Assembly: GCA_027064845.1 (NCBI GenBank)
Contig: JAMOPC010000065.1
Coordinates: 1-16,025 of the forward strand
Direction of reading: 5' to 3'
From: Desulfurococcales archaeon
GTDB taxonomy: Archaea; Thermoproteota; Thermoprotei_A; Sulfolobales; Desulfurococcaceae
Length of the DNA: 16,025 bases
Made by a program: the position numbers and the translations under genes. Shown one piece after another: positions 7,190 to 14,166 of this stretch. The notes beneath the pieces are model-generated. The model made no database searches. It was not told where the DNA came from and worked only from the letters and a program-made list of their open reading frames with translations. The number at the start of each line of letters is the position of its first letter. Within the stretch, counting starts at the first letter, position 1.

Positions 7190-7993
7190 TTATTTTGGTG
7201 TATATGTCTTAAGCGTTTCTCCATCCACTATTGCATAGATCTCAACATATTCTTTAAGAGGCGTTGTCCTGAGCTTGGGCATTAATACTTCGTCCACTTG
7301 GAATATGCCAGCTCTTTCACTCATATAAACCATTATTTTTATAGGAGTAGTTTCTCCAGGAATTACTTCTACCTTCTTGATGCTTAGTGCTGATATGCTA
7401 TGTATTGATACTCCTCCTAACCTATAGGGTACTCTAGCTCTTCCCTCAGCCATATCTAGTCCGTCACCCACAGCTACACAACCAGCTTCTATAGTTAAAC
7501 ACTCAACATCGTATGCTGTACAGTGGATGCTATGCATTATTTCTTGTCTTAACTTTATTCTCTGATCGTATTTGTCAATGATTTTTTCTAGTGCTCTATC
7601 TATTATTGACTTAGCTAGTAGAGCACCTGTTTTTTCATGAAGATCTCTATGAATAGCATTACCTATATCATGTAATAAGGCCCCATAAAGTGGAACAAGC
7701 CATGCATACTCAGGGTTATCTACAACATTATCTCTTAAAAGTGTTGATTCTACTCCTTTATCTAAGAGTAATTGGTAGAGATATAACGATGCTCCAGCAG
7801 CTATTTTTGCATGAACAGGGCCATGATCATTGTATTTTAGTCTTTTAACAGCCATTATATTAGCCATTTCCCATAGAACTTGTACTTCTGGATCATTTAT
7901 GAGTGTGTAGTATGCTTTTCTTAGGAACGGTTTACTATTTATTATCTTATTTATCAAACTAGCATTGATAACTGCCAATTCATAATCCCTCAT
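7190..7993 (-). CDS. HD-domain metal-dependent phosphohydrolase
   Basis: A 267-residue predicted hydrolase of the HD superfamily. The metal-binding residues are visible in order: NDHGPVHA (His57, His61), LLHDIGN (His108, Asp109), HRDLHE (His115, His119), MHSIHC (His154, His157) and GDGLDMAEGRAR (Asp177, Asp180). This resembles the conserved archaeal stand-alone HD hydrolases rather than dGTPase or Cas3 forms. The region after residue 195 is strand-rich and may form a small extra domain or dimer contact. Substrate is unknown; nucleotides or cyclic nucleotides are plausible. The ATG at 7993 has no ribosome binding site, but a TATA box about 27 bases upstream predicts a leaderless mRNA. It follows the unrecognised gene on the same strand after 53 bases. 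Confidence 0.85.
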   Translation of the reverse strand: MRDYELAVINASLINKIINSKPFLRKAYYTLINDPEVQVLWEMANIMAVKRLKYNDHGPVHAKIAAGASLYLYQLLLDKGVESTLLRDNVVDNPEYAWLVPLYGALLHDIGNAIHRDLHEKTGALLAKSIIDRALEKIIDKYDQRIKLRQEIMHSIHCTAYDVECLTIEAGCVAVGDGLDMAEGRARVPYRLGGVSIHSISALSIKKVEVIPGETTPIKIMVYMSERAGIFQVDEVLMPKLRTTPLKEYVEIYAIVDGETLKTYTPK

Positions 7994-8016
7994 TCATTAC
8001 TAATTTCTTGTCTTGA

Positions 8017-8027
8017 TAATATAAAAG
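8017..8027 (-). promoter_or_regulatory. TATA box predicting a leaderless HD-hydrolase mRNA
   Basis: The minus strand reads CTTTTATATTA, with 23 bases between its end and the ATG at 7993. That is the distance expected when transcription starts at or next to the start codon, and agrees with the absence of a ribosome binding site. Confidence 0.5.
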
Positions 8028-8046
8028 ACTAAGAAGCAAATCATGA

Positions 8047-8421
8047 TTATTCATTACTCATTTTTAGTGTTTTCTTTTTCAATGTAATTGGTCCTAAATA
8101 TATGTTTCCCGATCTAGTGATCATCAAGAATATTTTCTTTTCGCCACAATTAATTATAATATTTTCTTCCACTGGCTCTATACATATGTAGTCGTTTAGG
8201 AAATCAATGAATAAACATATACCGTTTCTATGATTATTGCATATTAATCGTAATCCGTGCTTAAAACCAAGTCCACTTAGTAGTCCTTCTTTATCACATG
8301 TTGAGGGTAGGTCTAGGTGTGTTTGTTTTGCTTTCATATATCCTTTCTGATGTACGTATCCATGGCAAGTTACTACTTCTCCTTGGGGATATAGTATTTT
8401 GAATCTAATCGTTATCTTCAT
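8047..8421 (-). CDS. Unrecognised small protein, probably beta-rich
   Basis: I do not recognise a family. From the ATG at 8421 it is 124 residues, starting with an alternating hydrophobic strand (MKITIRFKILYP). It has several strand-like segments (for example CLFIDFL, NIIINCG, IFLMITRSGNIYLGPITL) and a very basic C-terminal tail. There are six cysteines, including HRNGIC and IINCG, with no fixed zinc-finger spacing. It has no signal peptide or membrane helix. A GTG at 8454 is in frame and would add MKHKQLIQCIK. The ATG is preferred because a TATA-like TATTAAAATA at 8459-8468 would start transcription downstream of that GTG; neither start has a ribosome binding site. The gene is divergent from the PA14-domain gene, about 100 bases away, so the pair may share regulation. 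Confidence 0.65.
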   Translation of the reverse strand: MKITIRFKILYPQGEVVTCHGYVHQKGYMKAKQTHLDLPSTCDKEGLLSGLGFKHGLRLICNNHRNGICLFIDFLNDYICIEPVEENIIINCGEKKIFLMITRSGNIYLGPITLKKKTLKMSNE

Positions 8422-8523
8422 CTTGATACACTGTATTAACTGCTTGTGTTTCACGTACTATTTTAATATTCTTGTGACTAATAATACTCTATATATGAGT
8501 GAGTGTTTGAGAGGAGGCTTAGT

Positions 8524-9252
8524 TTGGCTAAGAAATATGTCTTGATAAAGGTTAAGGAAGGACTCATGCCTGGTTTAAAAACTTATTATTATACATGGCG
8601 TGGAGATAATCCACCTGAAGACTTGTTGTCTTTAAAACCTATCAAGGAAGATATATCTCCATGGATAAACTATATTTGGTGGGATAGACCATCACCTGGC
8701 GTTCCAGCAGAGTTTTTTGCTGTTGCTTGGCTTGGTTTCATATATATTGATAAACCAGGTGTTTATAGATTTTATGTGACGACAGATGATGGTAGTAGAG
8801 TATGGCTCGACAATAAACTAATCATTAATGCATGGAAAGACCAGCCTCCTACAACATATGTTAGCCAACCACTCCCACTAAGAGAAGGTTATCATAAGCT
8901 CAAATACTATTTCTATAATAGATATGCTTTTGCACAAGCAGCTCTAGGATGGATACCTCCTGAAGGAGAACCTGGAGTTATACCGAAGGAAAGATTCTAT
9001 CACAGCATAGGGGACAAGATATTCTTCACCGGAATACCTGATAATTACATTGTCGAAGTGCTACCAGAAGAAACAAGTAGGAGAAGATGTGTAGCACATG
9101 CTGGGATATGTGGAGTAAGTGTTAGTTTTGATGAAATGCCGTTAAAAGCCCTCGTTAGGATCTTGAGTGATAACGGAGAAGTAGTGTATGAGTCACCAGT
9201 CAAGCTAGAGCTGTGGGGAGGAGACGAGATCAAATTCGCTGAAGTAGAGTAA
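8524..9252 (+). CDS. PA14-domain protein without signal peptide
   Basis: A 242-residue protein whose first two thirds form a PA14 beta-barrel, a fold that usually binds carbohydrate. It opens with GLKTYYYTWRG (from about residue 17), continues with the core strand and loop TTDDGSRVWLDNKLI (about 86-100), then a HKLKYYFYNR strand and the terminal ALGWIPPEG (140-148). The DDGSRVWLD stretch is where the family's aspartates bind calcium. Residues about 163-242 form a further strand-rich domain that I cannot name, with an RRRC and a GIC cysteine. No secretion signal or membrane helix is present, unlike most PA14 proteins. I chose TTG at 8524 because GAGGAGG lies 6 bases upstream; the GTG at 8503 precedes that site. 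AEC permease follows after 48 bases, so co-transcription is likely. Confidence 0.85.
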   Translation: MAKKYVLIKVKEGLMPGLKTYYYTWRGDNPPEDLLSLKPIKEDISPWINYIWWDRPSPGVPAEFFAVAWLGFIYIDKPGVYRFYVTTDDGSRVWLDNKLIINAWKDQPPTTYVSQPLPLREGYHKLKYYFYNRYAFAQAALGWIPPEGEPGVIPKERFYHSIGDKIFFTGIPDNYIVEVLPEETSRRRCVAHAGICGVSVSFDEMPLKALVRILSDNGEVVYESPVKLELWGGDEIKFAEVE

Positions 9253-9300
9253 GAAGCCTTCAGCATGTAAGGAAAAGTGTGTTTATAGGGAGCTGCGGAA

Positions 9301-10188
9301 GTGGATCCATTAGTAACTATTGTAGGGTTATTTTTATTTATAGGTCTAGGTGTTTTTACAAAATATTTACTTGGTAAATATAAATTAGTCGATCATTCTG
9401 TTCAGTTTTTTAGCAAAATAATATACTATATCATCTTACCACTTGTATTCATAGATACATTTGCTAAACGAGGACTAGAACTTGCAGATCTAAGTATATT
9501 AATTGTATCCGTTACATATGTTGTTACCAGTATAGTGGTATTATCACTTATACCCCTTAAGAAAAATGGGGGATTGAAAAAAGCAGTTTTACTAATGAGT
9601 ATTTTTCAAAACAATGTATTCCTGGGATTTCCCGTACTATTACTACTTTATAACGATATATCAGCAGCAGCTATGTATAGCCTAATAATATTTATACTAC
9701 ACATAAGTGTTGCAGGACTACTCGCAGGTGGGCGTGAAAACATTCTATACTCTATTGCAAAAATACCAGTCTTATATGGTTTCATATTGGGCACAATAAT
9801 ACATTATATAGGTTATAGACAATATTTGTCAATAGCATTTATACTATCACCATTCCACACTATTCTCAGTTATGGTGCAGTTTATGTACTGGGGTATACG
9901 TTACCACTAACTTTTGGGCATGTTAAAGAATATATGGAAGCCCTCTACATTACTTCGATATGGAGACTAGGAGTGAGCCCTCTAATACATTATATACTGT
10001 TACTCTTTGTTCCAATGCCTCTGCTCTACTATAAAGAAATAATGGTCTTATCCTTTCTACCACCAGCAGTAATGAATACCGTTATAGCGAGAATATATGG
10101 TTGGAAACCAGAAGTGGTAGCATCAATAACCATGATTCTTACACTGATAACATTAGGGATAATACCAGTCATTATGTTTATAGGATAG
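9301..10188 (+). CDS. AEC (auxin efflux carrier)-family permease
   Basis: An integral membrane protein of 295 residues with about eight to ten hydrophobic helices. The first half holds QNNVFLGFPVL (103-113), the Asn-rich, Gly-Pro-broken helix typical of the AEC/bile-acid transporter fold. The second half ends with SFLPPAVMNTVIARIYG and a helix-rich C-terminus, matching the usual PF03547 ending. Members export or import small organic acids such as malate, malonate or related anions in prokaryotes; the substrate here cannot be read from sequence. Start is GTG at 9301 with GGGAG 8 bases upstream. It lies 48 bases after the PA14 gene on the same strand with no clear promoter between, so the two probably form one transcript. 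A T-rich run (TGTTTTTGTG, about 10208-10217) may end it. Confidence 0.8.
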   Translation: MDPLVTIVGLFLFIGLGVFTKYLLGKYKLVDHSVQFFSKIIYYIILPLVFIDTFAKRGLELADLSILIVSVTYVVTSIVVLSLIPLKKNGGLKKAVLLMSIFQNNVFLGFPVLLLLYNDISAAAMYSLIIFILHISVAGLLAGGRENILYSIAKIPVLYGFILGTIIHYIGYRQYLSIAFILSPFHTILSYGAVYVLGYTLPLTFGHVKEYMEALYITSIWRLGVSPLIHYILLLFVPMPLLYYKEIMVLSFLPPAVMNTVIARIYGWKPEVVASITMILTLITLGIIPVIMFIG

Positions 10189-10279
10189 TAAAACAAGATT
10201 AATTAAATATTGTTTTTGTGCCTTGTTCTTATTGAATAGTGCCTTATTCATAACAGTAATAAGTACCCAAGTGTGAAAT

Positions 10280-10355
10280 AATACTTGATGATGAGCGAAC
10301 CCGTGTCGGAGACTGTTCATTTATTCGATGAAGATGGTCGGCGTTACTGAGTATT
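10280..10355 (+). ncRNA. Box C/D guide sRNA (2'-O-methylation guide)
   Basis: The order and spacing are those of an archaeal C/D sRNA. Box C ATGATGA (10288-10294) is followed by a 12-nt guide (10295-10306) and D' CGGA (10307-10310, one mismatch to CTGA). Then come a 17-nt spacer, C' ATGAAGA (10328-10334, one mismatch), a second 12-nt guide (10335-10346) and box D CTGA (10347-10350). AATAC (10280-10284) can pair with GTATT (10351-10355) as the closing stem. The element is GC-rich compared with its AT-rich surroundings and overlaps no good ORF. By the N+5 rule the guides would target a G in 5'-ACACGGGUUCGC and a G in 5'-UAACGCCGACCA. Targets are unverified. It ends 33 bases before the RAM-domain gene without an obvious promoter between. 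Confidence 0.72.
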
Positions 10356-10388
10356 CTCGTAGGTAGGTTAAGTTTCGGGTGTAAAGAG

Positions 10389-10634
10389 TTGAAAACGGGG
10401 GCATTCATCTTTATACAAACAGAAATAGGCTCGGAAATGAAGGTATTTGAAGAACTCTACAAGATCCCTGAGGTAAAGGAAGTATATATAGTTTATGGTA
10501 TTTACGATATTATTGCTAAGATCGAGGCAGATAGTTTAGAGAAAATTCGTGAAATAATAATTTCAAGAATAAGACGTATACCAGAGATAAGAACAACTAA
10601 TACAATGGTTATCGTTGAAGGTACTAGGAAATAA
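10389..10634 (+). CDS. Stand-alone Lrp/AsnC effector-binding (RAM) domain protein
   Basis: An 81-residue protein made only of the alpha/beta ACT-like domain found at the C-terminus of Lrp/AsnC regulators. AFIFIQTEIGSEMKVFEELYKIPEVKEVYIVYGIYDIIAKIEADSLE covers the first strand, helix and the characteristic V..VY-G-YDI turn, and RIPEIRTTNTMVIVEG closes the fold. There is no helix-turn-helix, so by itself it should not bind DNA. It probably oligomerises, binds amino acids or other small ligands, and could modulate full-length Lrp proteins. Start is TTG at 10389 with GGGTG 7 bases upstream. It follows the C/D sRNA closely and has a distant paralogue at 14167-14451. A leader shared with the sRNA is possible. 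Confidence 0.85.
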   Translation: MKTGAFIFIQTEIGSEMKVFEELYKIPEVKEVYIVYGIYDIIAKIEADSLEKIREIIISRIRRIPEIRTTNTMVIVEGTRK

Positions 10635-10737
10635 TTTTAATGTTCTTTTTATTTGCTCATAAATAACATATTCCTAGAAAAGAAATAAAATATTCTTTTG
10701 AAGTATTTATTGAAATAGTATTGGTTGATCGCTGCTC

Positions 10738-10749
10738 TAGTATAAATAC
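10738..10749 (+). promoter_or_regulatory. TATA promoter of the iron-sulfur flavoprotein gene
   Basis: A textbook TATAAATA lies at 10741-10748. It predicts transcription from about 10770 and a leader of about 30 bases that carries the GGGTGG ribosome binding site 6 bases before the ATG at 10801. Confidence 0.6.
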
Positions 10750-10800
10750 CGATGTTATCATCATTGCTTATTCATTAAAAACATAGATGGGTGGGATTAT

Positions 10801-11514
10801 ATGAAGCCTAAGATCTTGTTGATAAATGGGTCTCCGAGAAAATATGGGGCTTCGACAAAATTAATGGCCATAGCTGAGAAAGGAATACTAGATGCTGGTG
10901 GTGAGGCAGAGGAAATATTCATCTACGACTACAATATCAAAGAATGCCTTGGATGCGTCTCGGATGGTCAAAAAGTCTGTAGGTTTCCATGCATTATTAA
11001 TGACGATGACTTCAATAAGCTAGGGGAAAAGATTATTCATAGTGATGGCTTTATAATAATATCGCCTATCTATTGGTACACTGTTCCTGGGAAGTTGAAG
11101 ACATTTATTGACAGGCTAACAAGCCTCGAAAACATGATCGTGCATATTGGTAGAAGTTTGCTTGAAGGAAAAGTTGCTGGCTTTATATTCACTGGAAATG
11201 ATAGCGGGAGTCTATTAGCAATAGCCCACATGATGGCTGTTATAAATAGTATGGGTGTCCATATACCAGCATGGGCTCTCGCATACCATCATACAATAGA
11301 GGATGTCTTAGAAGACGAACAAGCCGTTAGAGACTCATACAATGTAGGCTATATAGTAACGATTGCAGCGAAAATGCTGAAGGAGAGAAAGGAATGGTAT
11401 AATCCAAGAATAGATATCGATGAATTACGAAAAATAGCTATTAAGAAGGCAGAAATGTATGAGTCTCAAAGAGCTGAGCGCTTGAAACTATTTAAGGAGA
11501 AGACTGAGAAGTAG
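10801..11514 (+). CDS. FMN-dependent reductase / iron-sulfur flavoprotein family
   Basis: A 237-residue flavodoxin-like oxidoreductase (NADPH-dependent FMN reductase family). NGSPRKYGASTKL (9-21) is the FMN phosphate-binding loop after the first strand. SPIYWYTVPGKLKTFIDR (about 88-105) is the second flavin loop and helix. Between them ECLGCVSDGQKVCRFPC places Cys49, Cys52, Cys60 and Cys64 in a C-X2-C-X7-C-X3-C pattern. This sits where methanogen iron-sulfur flavoproteins carry a tighter four-cysteine cluster motif, so a [4Fe-4S] cluster is plausible. The C-terminal helices (from about 200) are strongly charged. It probably handles electron transfer or reduction of small oxidants such as quinones or oxygen species. 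ATG 10801 with GGGTGG is a firm start. The stop directly abuts the stop of the convergent flavin-type nucleotidyltransferase gene. Confidence 0.85.
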   Translation: MKPKILLINGSPRKYGASTKLMAIAEKGILDAGGEAEEIFIYDYNIKECLGCVSDGQKVCRFPCIINDDDFNKLGEKIIHSDGFIIISPIYWYTVPGKLKTFIDRLTSLENMIVHIGRSLLEGKVAGFIFTGNDSGSLLAIAHMMAVINSMGVHIPAWALAYHHTIEDVLEDEQAVRDSYNVGYIVTIAAKMLKERKEWYNPRIDIDELRKIAIKKAEMYESQRAERLKLFKEKTEK

Positions 11515-12228
11515 TTATTTCTGATTAGAAATGCATCCGTGAACCAATAGGATCTTTTTAATTATTTTACTAACACTATAGAGATCATTATCAAGTCTTT
11601 TATTTAACCTCTCAATACGTGTGTTAGATAAGCCTCTTCTCTCAAGTTCCCTTAATAGCTTTTCTTCATCAGGCCATTGATCTGGACCTAAGAGGATAAT
11701 GTCTGGCTTGATCTCTTCAACTGGTTTAAGATAATCCTCTTCATCGCCCAGAACAGCTTTATGCACATACTTAATATTCTCTACAACTTCCCTTCTCTGC
11801 TCCTCAGGTATAATGGGCTGCCTCTTCTTGAATTTATAGAAGTTCTTATCCCTAGCAATTACGACATATACTCTTCCAAGCTCCCATGCTTTCTTGAACA
11901 AATATATATGGCCTGGGTGAATGATCTCAAAACCACCAGCTACTAAGACTCTTGGTCTTTTAAGTAATCTAGACAAGGCCTCCCACTTAATATCAAGTAC
12001 GCCGATAAAACGTAGTGAATCAATTAATCCCTCAGCATATGCTATGCATGCAAGTGAAGTAATATAGTCTCCTTTTTCATAATAATACTTGGCATCTGAT
12101 AGGTAGGTCTCCGCTAGCTCTACTAGCGTCTTGTACTTATCATCTATGTCTTTCTCCTTGATCTGGTCTAGTGCTTTCTCGACATTAGTAATGTATGCTT
12201 GAACTCTTTCCTTTACATTAATATCCAT
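11515..12228 (-). CDS. DUF357-cytidylyltransferase fusion (archaeal FAD synthetase RibL-like)
   Basis: A 237-residue two-domain protein. The N-terminus (about 6-78) is a DUF357 helical hairpin domain, with acidic/Lys-rich helices ending in ACIAYAEGLIDSLRFIGV. From about residue 92 it is an HxGH nucleotidyltransferase: VLVAGGFEIIHPGH (HPGH at 104-107), ARDKN, RQPIIPEEQR (136-145), LLGPDQ and a final YSVSKIIKKI in place of the usual (S/T)xxIxxR. The closest known activity I recognise is archaeal FMN adenylyltransferase RibL, which forms FAD, though glycerol-phosphate or pantetheine-type substrates are possible. GGFE replaces the common GTFD before HxGH. ATG at 12228 is chosen because GGGTGA lies 5 bases upstream; the GTG at 12237 is inside that site. 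It converges without spacer on a flavoprotein gene and is divergent from speA. Confidence 0.85.
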   Translation of the reverse strand: MDINVKERVQAYITNVEKALDQIKEKDIDDKYKTLVELAETYLSDAKYYYEKGDYITSLACIAYAEGLIDSLRFIGVLDIKWEALSRLLKRPRVLVAGGFEIIHPGHIYLFKKAWELGRVYVVIARDKNFYKFKKRQPIIPEEQRREVVENIKYVHKAVLGDEEDYLKPVEEIKPDIILLGPDQWPDEEKLLRELERRGLSNTRIERLNKRLDNDLYSVSKIIKKILLVHGCISNQK

Positions 12229-12367
12229 ATTGTTCACCCACGCTTCTACATAGATAATCTATTATTGGTTTAGATGATAAATAATAAGATACACTTTTCT
12301 CTGGGTAAGAGTTTATTTTTCCCTAGATGCAATAATATGTTAGAATATTTCCAAGGTTGAAAGGGGT

Positions 12368-14152
12368 ATGGTTTGGGGTAAGGAGATCGCTAGGAATCTT
12401 TATGGGTTATCTGGGGATATGAGAATCCAGTATCTAGACATAAGTGATGAGGGTCACTTAATACTCAAAGTAGGGAATCACGAAATAGATCTCTATGACC
12501 TTATGACTAAAAATGATCTTCCGGGTGCACATATAAGAATACTGCCCCTAATAAGGAAAATGATGGATCAAGTAGTAGAAGCATTCATTAGAGCCATGAA
12601 AAAACATAATTCCAAACTAGGATTCATTCCAATATATCCATTAAAGTCGAATTCGTCGAAAATAGTTATTGATACAATATGGAGTTATGGAGAAAAATAC
12701 AACTGGGGGTTTAATATAGGCACTATACCAGAAGCCGAACTCATAAGCAATTATAGCAATAAGAAGCCTAGACTACTAGTGGTTGATGGTGTTAAGGACA
12801 AGGCATTCATAGAGAAACTGATCAATATAAAGAATAACTGGGAAGTAATAGTTGATATTGAAAGTGAGAGAGACGTAGAAATCCTAAAGGAATATCCAGA
12901 AATAAAAATAGGTATTAGGATCAAGTTATTATCCACTACTAGGAGCCCATGGAGTAAGAGTAGTGGATTATACTCAAAATTTGGAATATCATTAATTGAC
13001 TTAGAAAATATTATTAATAAATACGAGTACTTATATGACCGCTCTGTTCTTCTTCATGTACATGCGGGTTCGCAAATACCTTCATTGGAAGATCTAGATA
13101 AGATTATTGGAGAAACGGTTTCTATTTATACTCACTTGAGAGAAATAGGACTAAACAATCTAACCTATATAGATTTTGGAGGAGGACTTGCATACCCATA
13201 TACCCATTTCAAAAAAGGTTCTGGATTCTCACCGGATTATACATTAGAAGAATACGCTGAACTTATTATAGAAAAGACCACGGATCTTGAAAAATACGGT
13301 ACAAAAATAGTATTTGAAGGTGGTAGATATATCGTTGCTCCACATAGAATAACTGTATCCAAGGTAATTGATGTAAGACCATATGGAGTGAGGCCTCGTA
13401 TATATGAAGATATAGGCTATGGAATAATGGATGAAATAAGAAAAGCTGAGAGTTTAAAAGAATTAAATAATGTTCTGAGAAAGATAAGAGAAGCTATTAC
13501 TCGTTTAACGTCAAGAACAAAAGCTAGTAAGGAGAATAGAGTATTATTAGAAAAATTGATCACAAATATTGAGTATGAAGTCTCAAGAAAAGTTGAAGAA
13601 TTACTCAGTAGGATGAAACTTGATGAGTTCATTGAATACATTAGGTACCCGAGCCCATTATTAGAGTATCTGATCACACCGTCTATGAGAGTATTTGTAT
13701 CTTTCTCAATATTTAATCATATACCTGATAAAATAGTAGTTGATCAGTACTTTCAAGTAGTTCCGTTATCTAGATTATTGGAGAAGCCAGAGATCCTGGC
13801 GATTCTAAGTGATCTCACTTGTGATAGTATGGGTGAATATGGTGATTTCTACTCATATGTAGAGAAACCATTTAAGGAGAAACTTATCCCCCTTGATCTC
13901 TTAACTAGTACTGATAAAAAATTACTCTATGTCCCAAATATGCTTGTTAAATTAAATGGTATTCCTTTACATATACCTAGAAAGGGAGAGAAATACTATT
14001 TAGCCTTTCTAGAGACAGGAGCTTATCAAGACATGCTAGGAATGAATCATAATATGTTGTCTGGATATCCAGAAATACTTATTGATATTATTGATGGACA
14101 ATTAAAGATCAAAGTTGTAAATAAAAGCTATGCTTCAAAATACCCTGTGTGA
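12368..14152 (+). CDS. speA: SpeA-type (biosynthetic) arginine decarboxylase homologue, PLP fold III
   Basis: A 594-residue PLP enzyme of the alanine-racemase/ODC fold, colinear with bacterial SpeA (about 630 residues). The N-terminus LYGLSGDMRIQYLDISDEGHL mirrors SpeA. IPIYPLKSN carries the PLP lysine (Lys93). HVHAGSQIP (230-238), DFGGGLAYPY (269-278) and EGGR (317-320) form the cofactor site. A helical insertion (about 355-425) follows. LTCDSMGEYGDF supplies Cys485 and Asp486 from the partner subunit, and TGAYQDMLGMNHNML (550-564) is the SpeA ending. The likely reaction is arginine to agmatine for polyamine synthesis, but DSMG instead of DSDG and a shorter loop set leave related basic amino acids possible. 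The ATG at 12368 has GGGG almost touching it, so initiation may be nearly leaderless. The gene converges with a RAM-domain protein 14 bases away. Confidence 0.88.
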   Translation: MVWGKEIARNLYGLSGDMRIQYLDISDEGHLILKVGNHEIDLYDLMTKNDLPGAHIRILPLIRKMMDQVVEAFIRAMKKHNSKLGFIPIYPLKSNSSKIVIDTIWSYGEKYNWGFNIGTIPEAELISNYSNKKPRLLVVDGVKDKAFIEKLINIKNNWEVIVDIESERDVEILKEYPEIKIGIRIKLLSTTRSPWSKSSGLYSKFGISLIDLENIINKYEYLYDRSVLLHVHAGSQIPSLEDLDKIIGETVSIYTHLREIGLNNLTYIDFGGGLAYPYTHFKKGSGFSPDYTLEEYAELIIEKTTDLEKYGTKIVFEGGRYIVAPHRITVSKVIDVRPYGVRPRIYEDIGYGIMDEIRKAESLKELNNVLRKIREAITRLTSRTKASKENRVLLEKLITNIEYEVSRKVEELLSRMKLDEFIEYIRYPSPLLEYLITPSMRVFVSFSIFNHIPDKIVVDQYFQVVPLSRLLEKPEILAILSDLTCDSMGEYGDFYSYVEKPFKEKLIPLDLLTSTDKKLLYVPNMLVKLNGIPLHIPRKGEKYYLAFLETGAYQDMLGMNHNMLSGYPEILIDIIDGQLKIKVVNKSYASKYPV

Positions 14153-14166
14153 ATGAAATAGATTTG

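Noticed and set aside
10389..10634. Full-length Lrp/AsnC transcription regulator
   Set aside because: A stop-free upstream extension with a helix-turn-helix is absent; the upstream bases are the sRNA and a leader with GGGTG, so only the effector domain is encoded.
10735..10770. ATGATGA on the minus strand upstream of the flavoprotein gene, resembling box C
   Set aside because: No CTGA box D, second box pair or closing stem occurs at suitable spacing.
12368..14152. Diaminopimelate decarboxylase (LysA) as identity of the PLP enzyme
   Set aside because: The length, N-terminal LYGLSGD...YLDI segment, helical insertion and TGAYQDMLGMNHN ending fit SpeA and not the shorter LysA.
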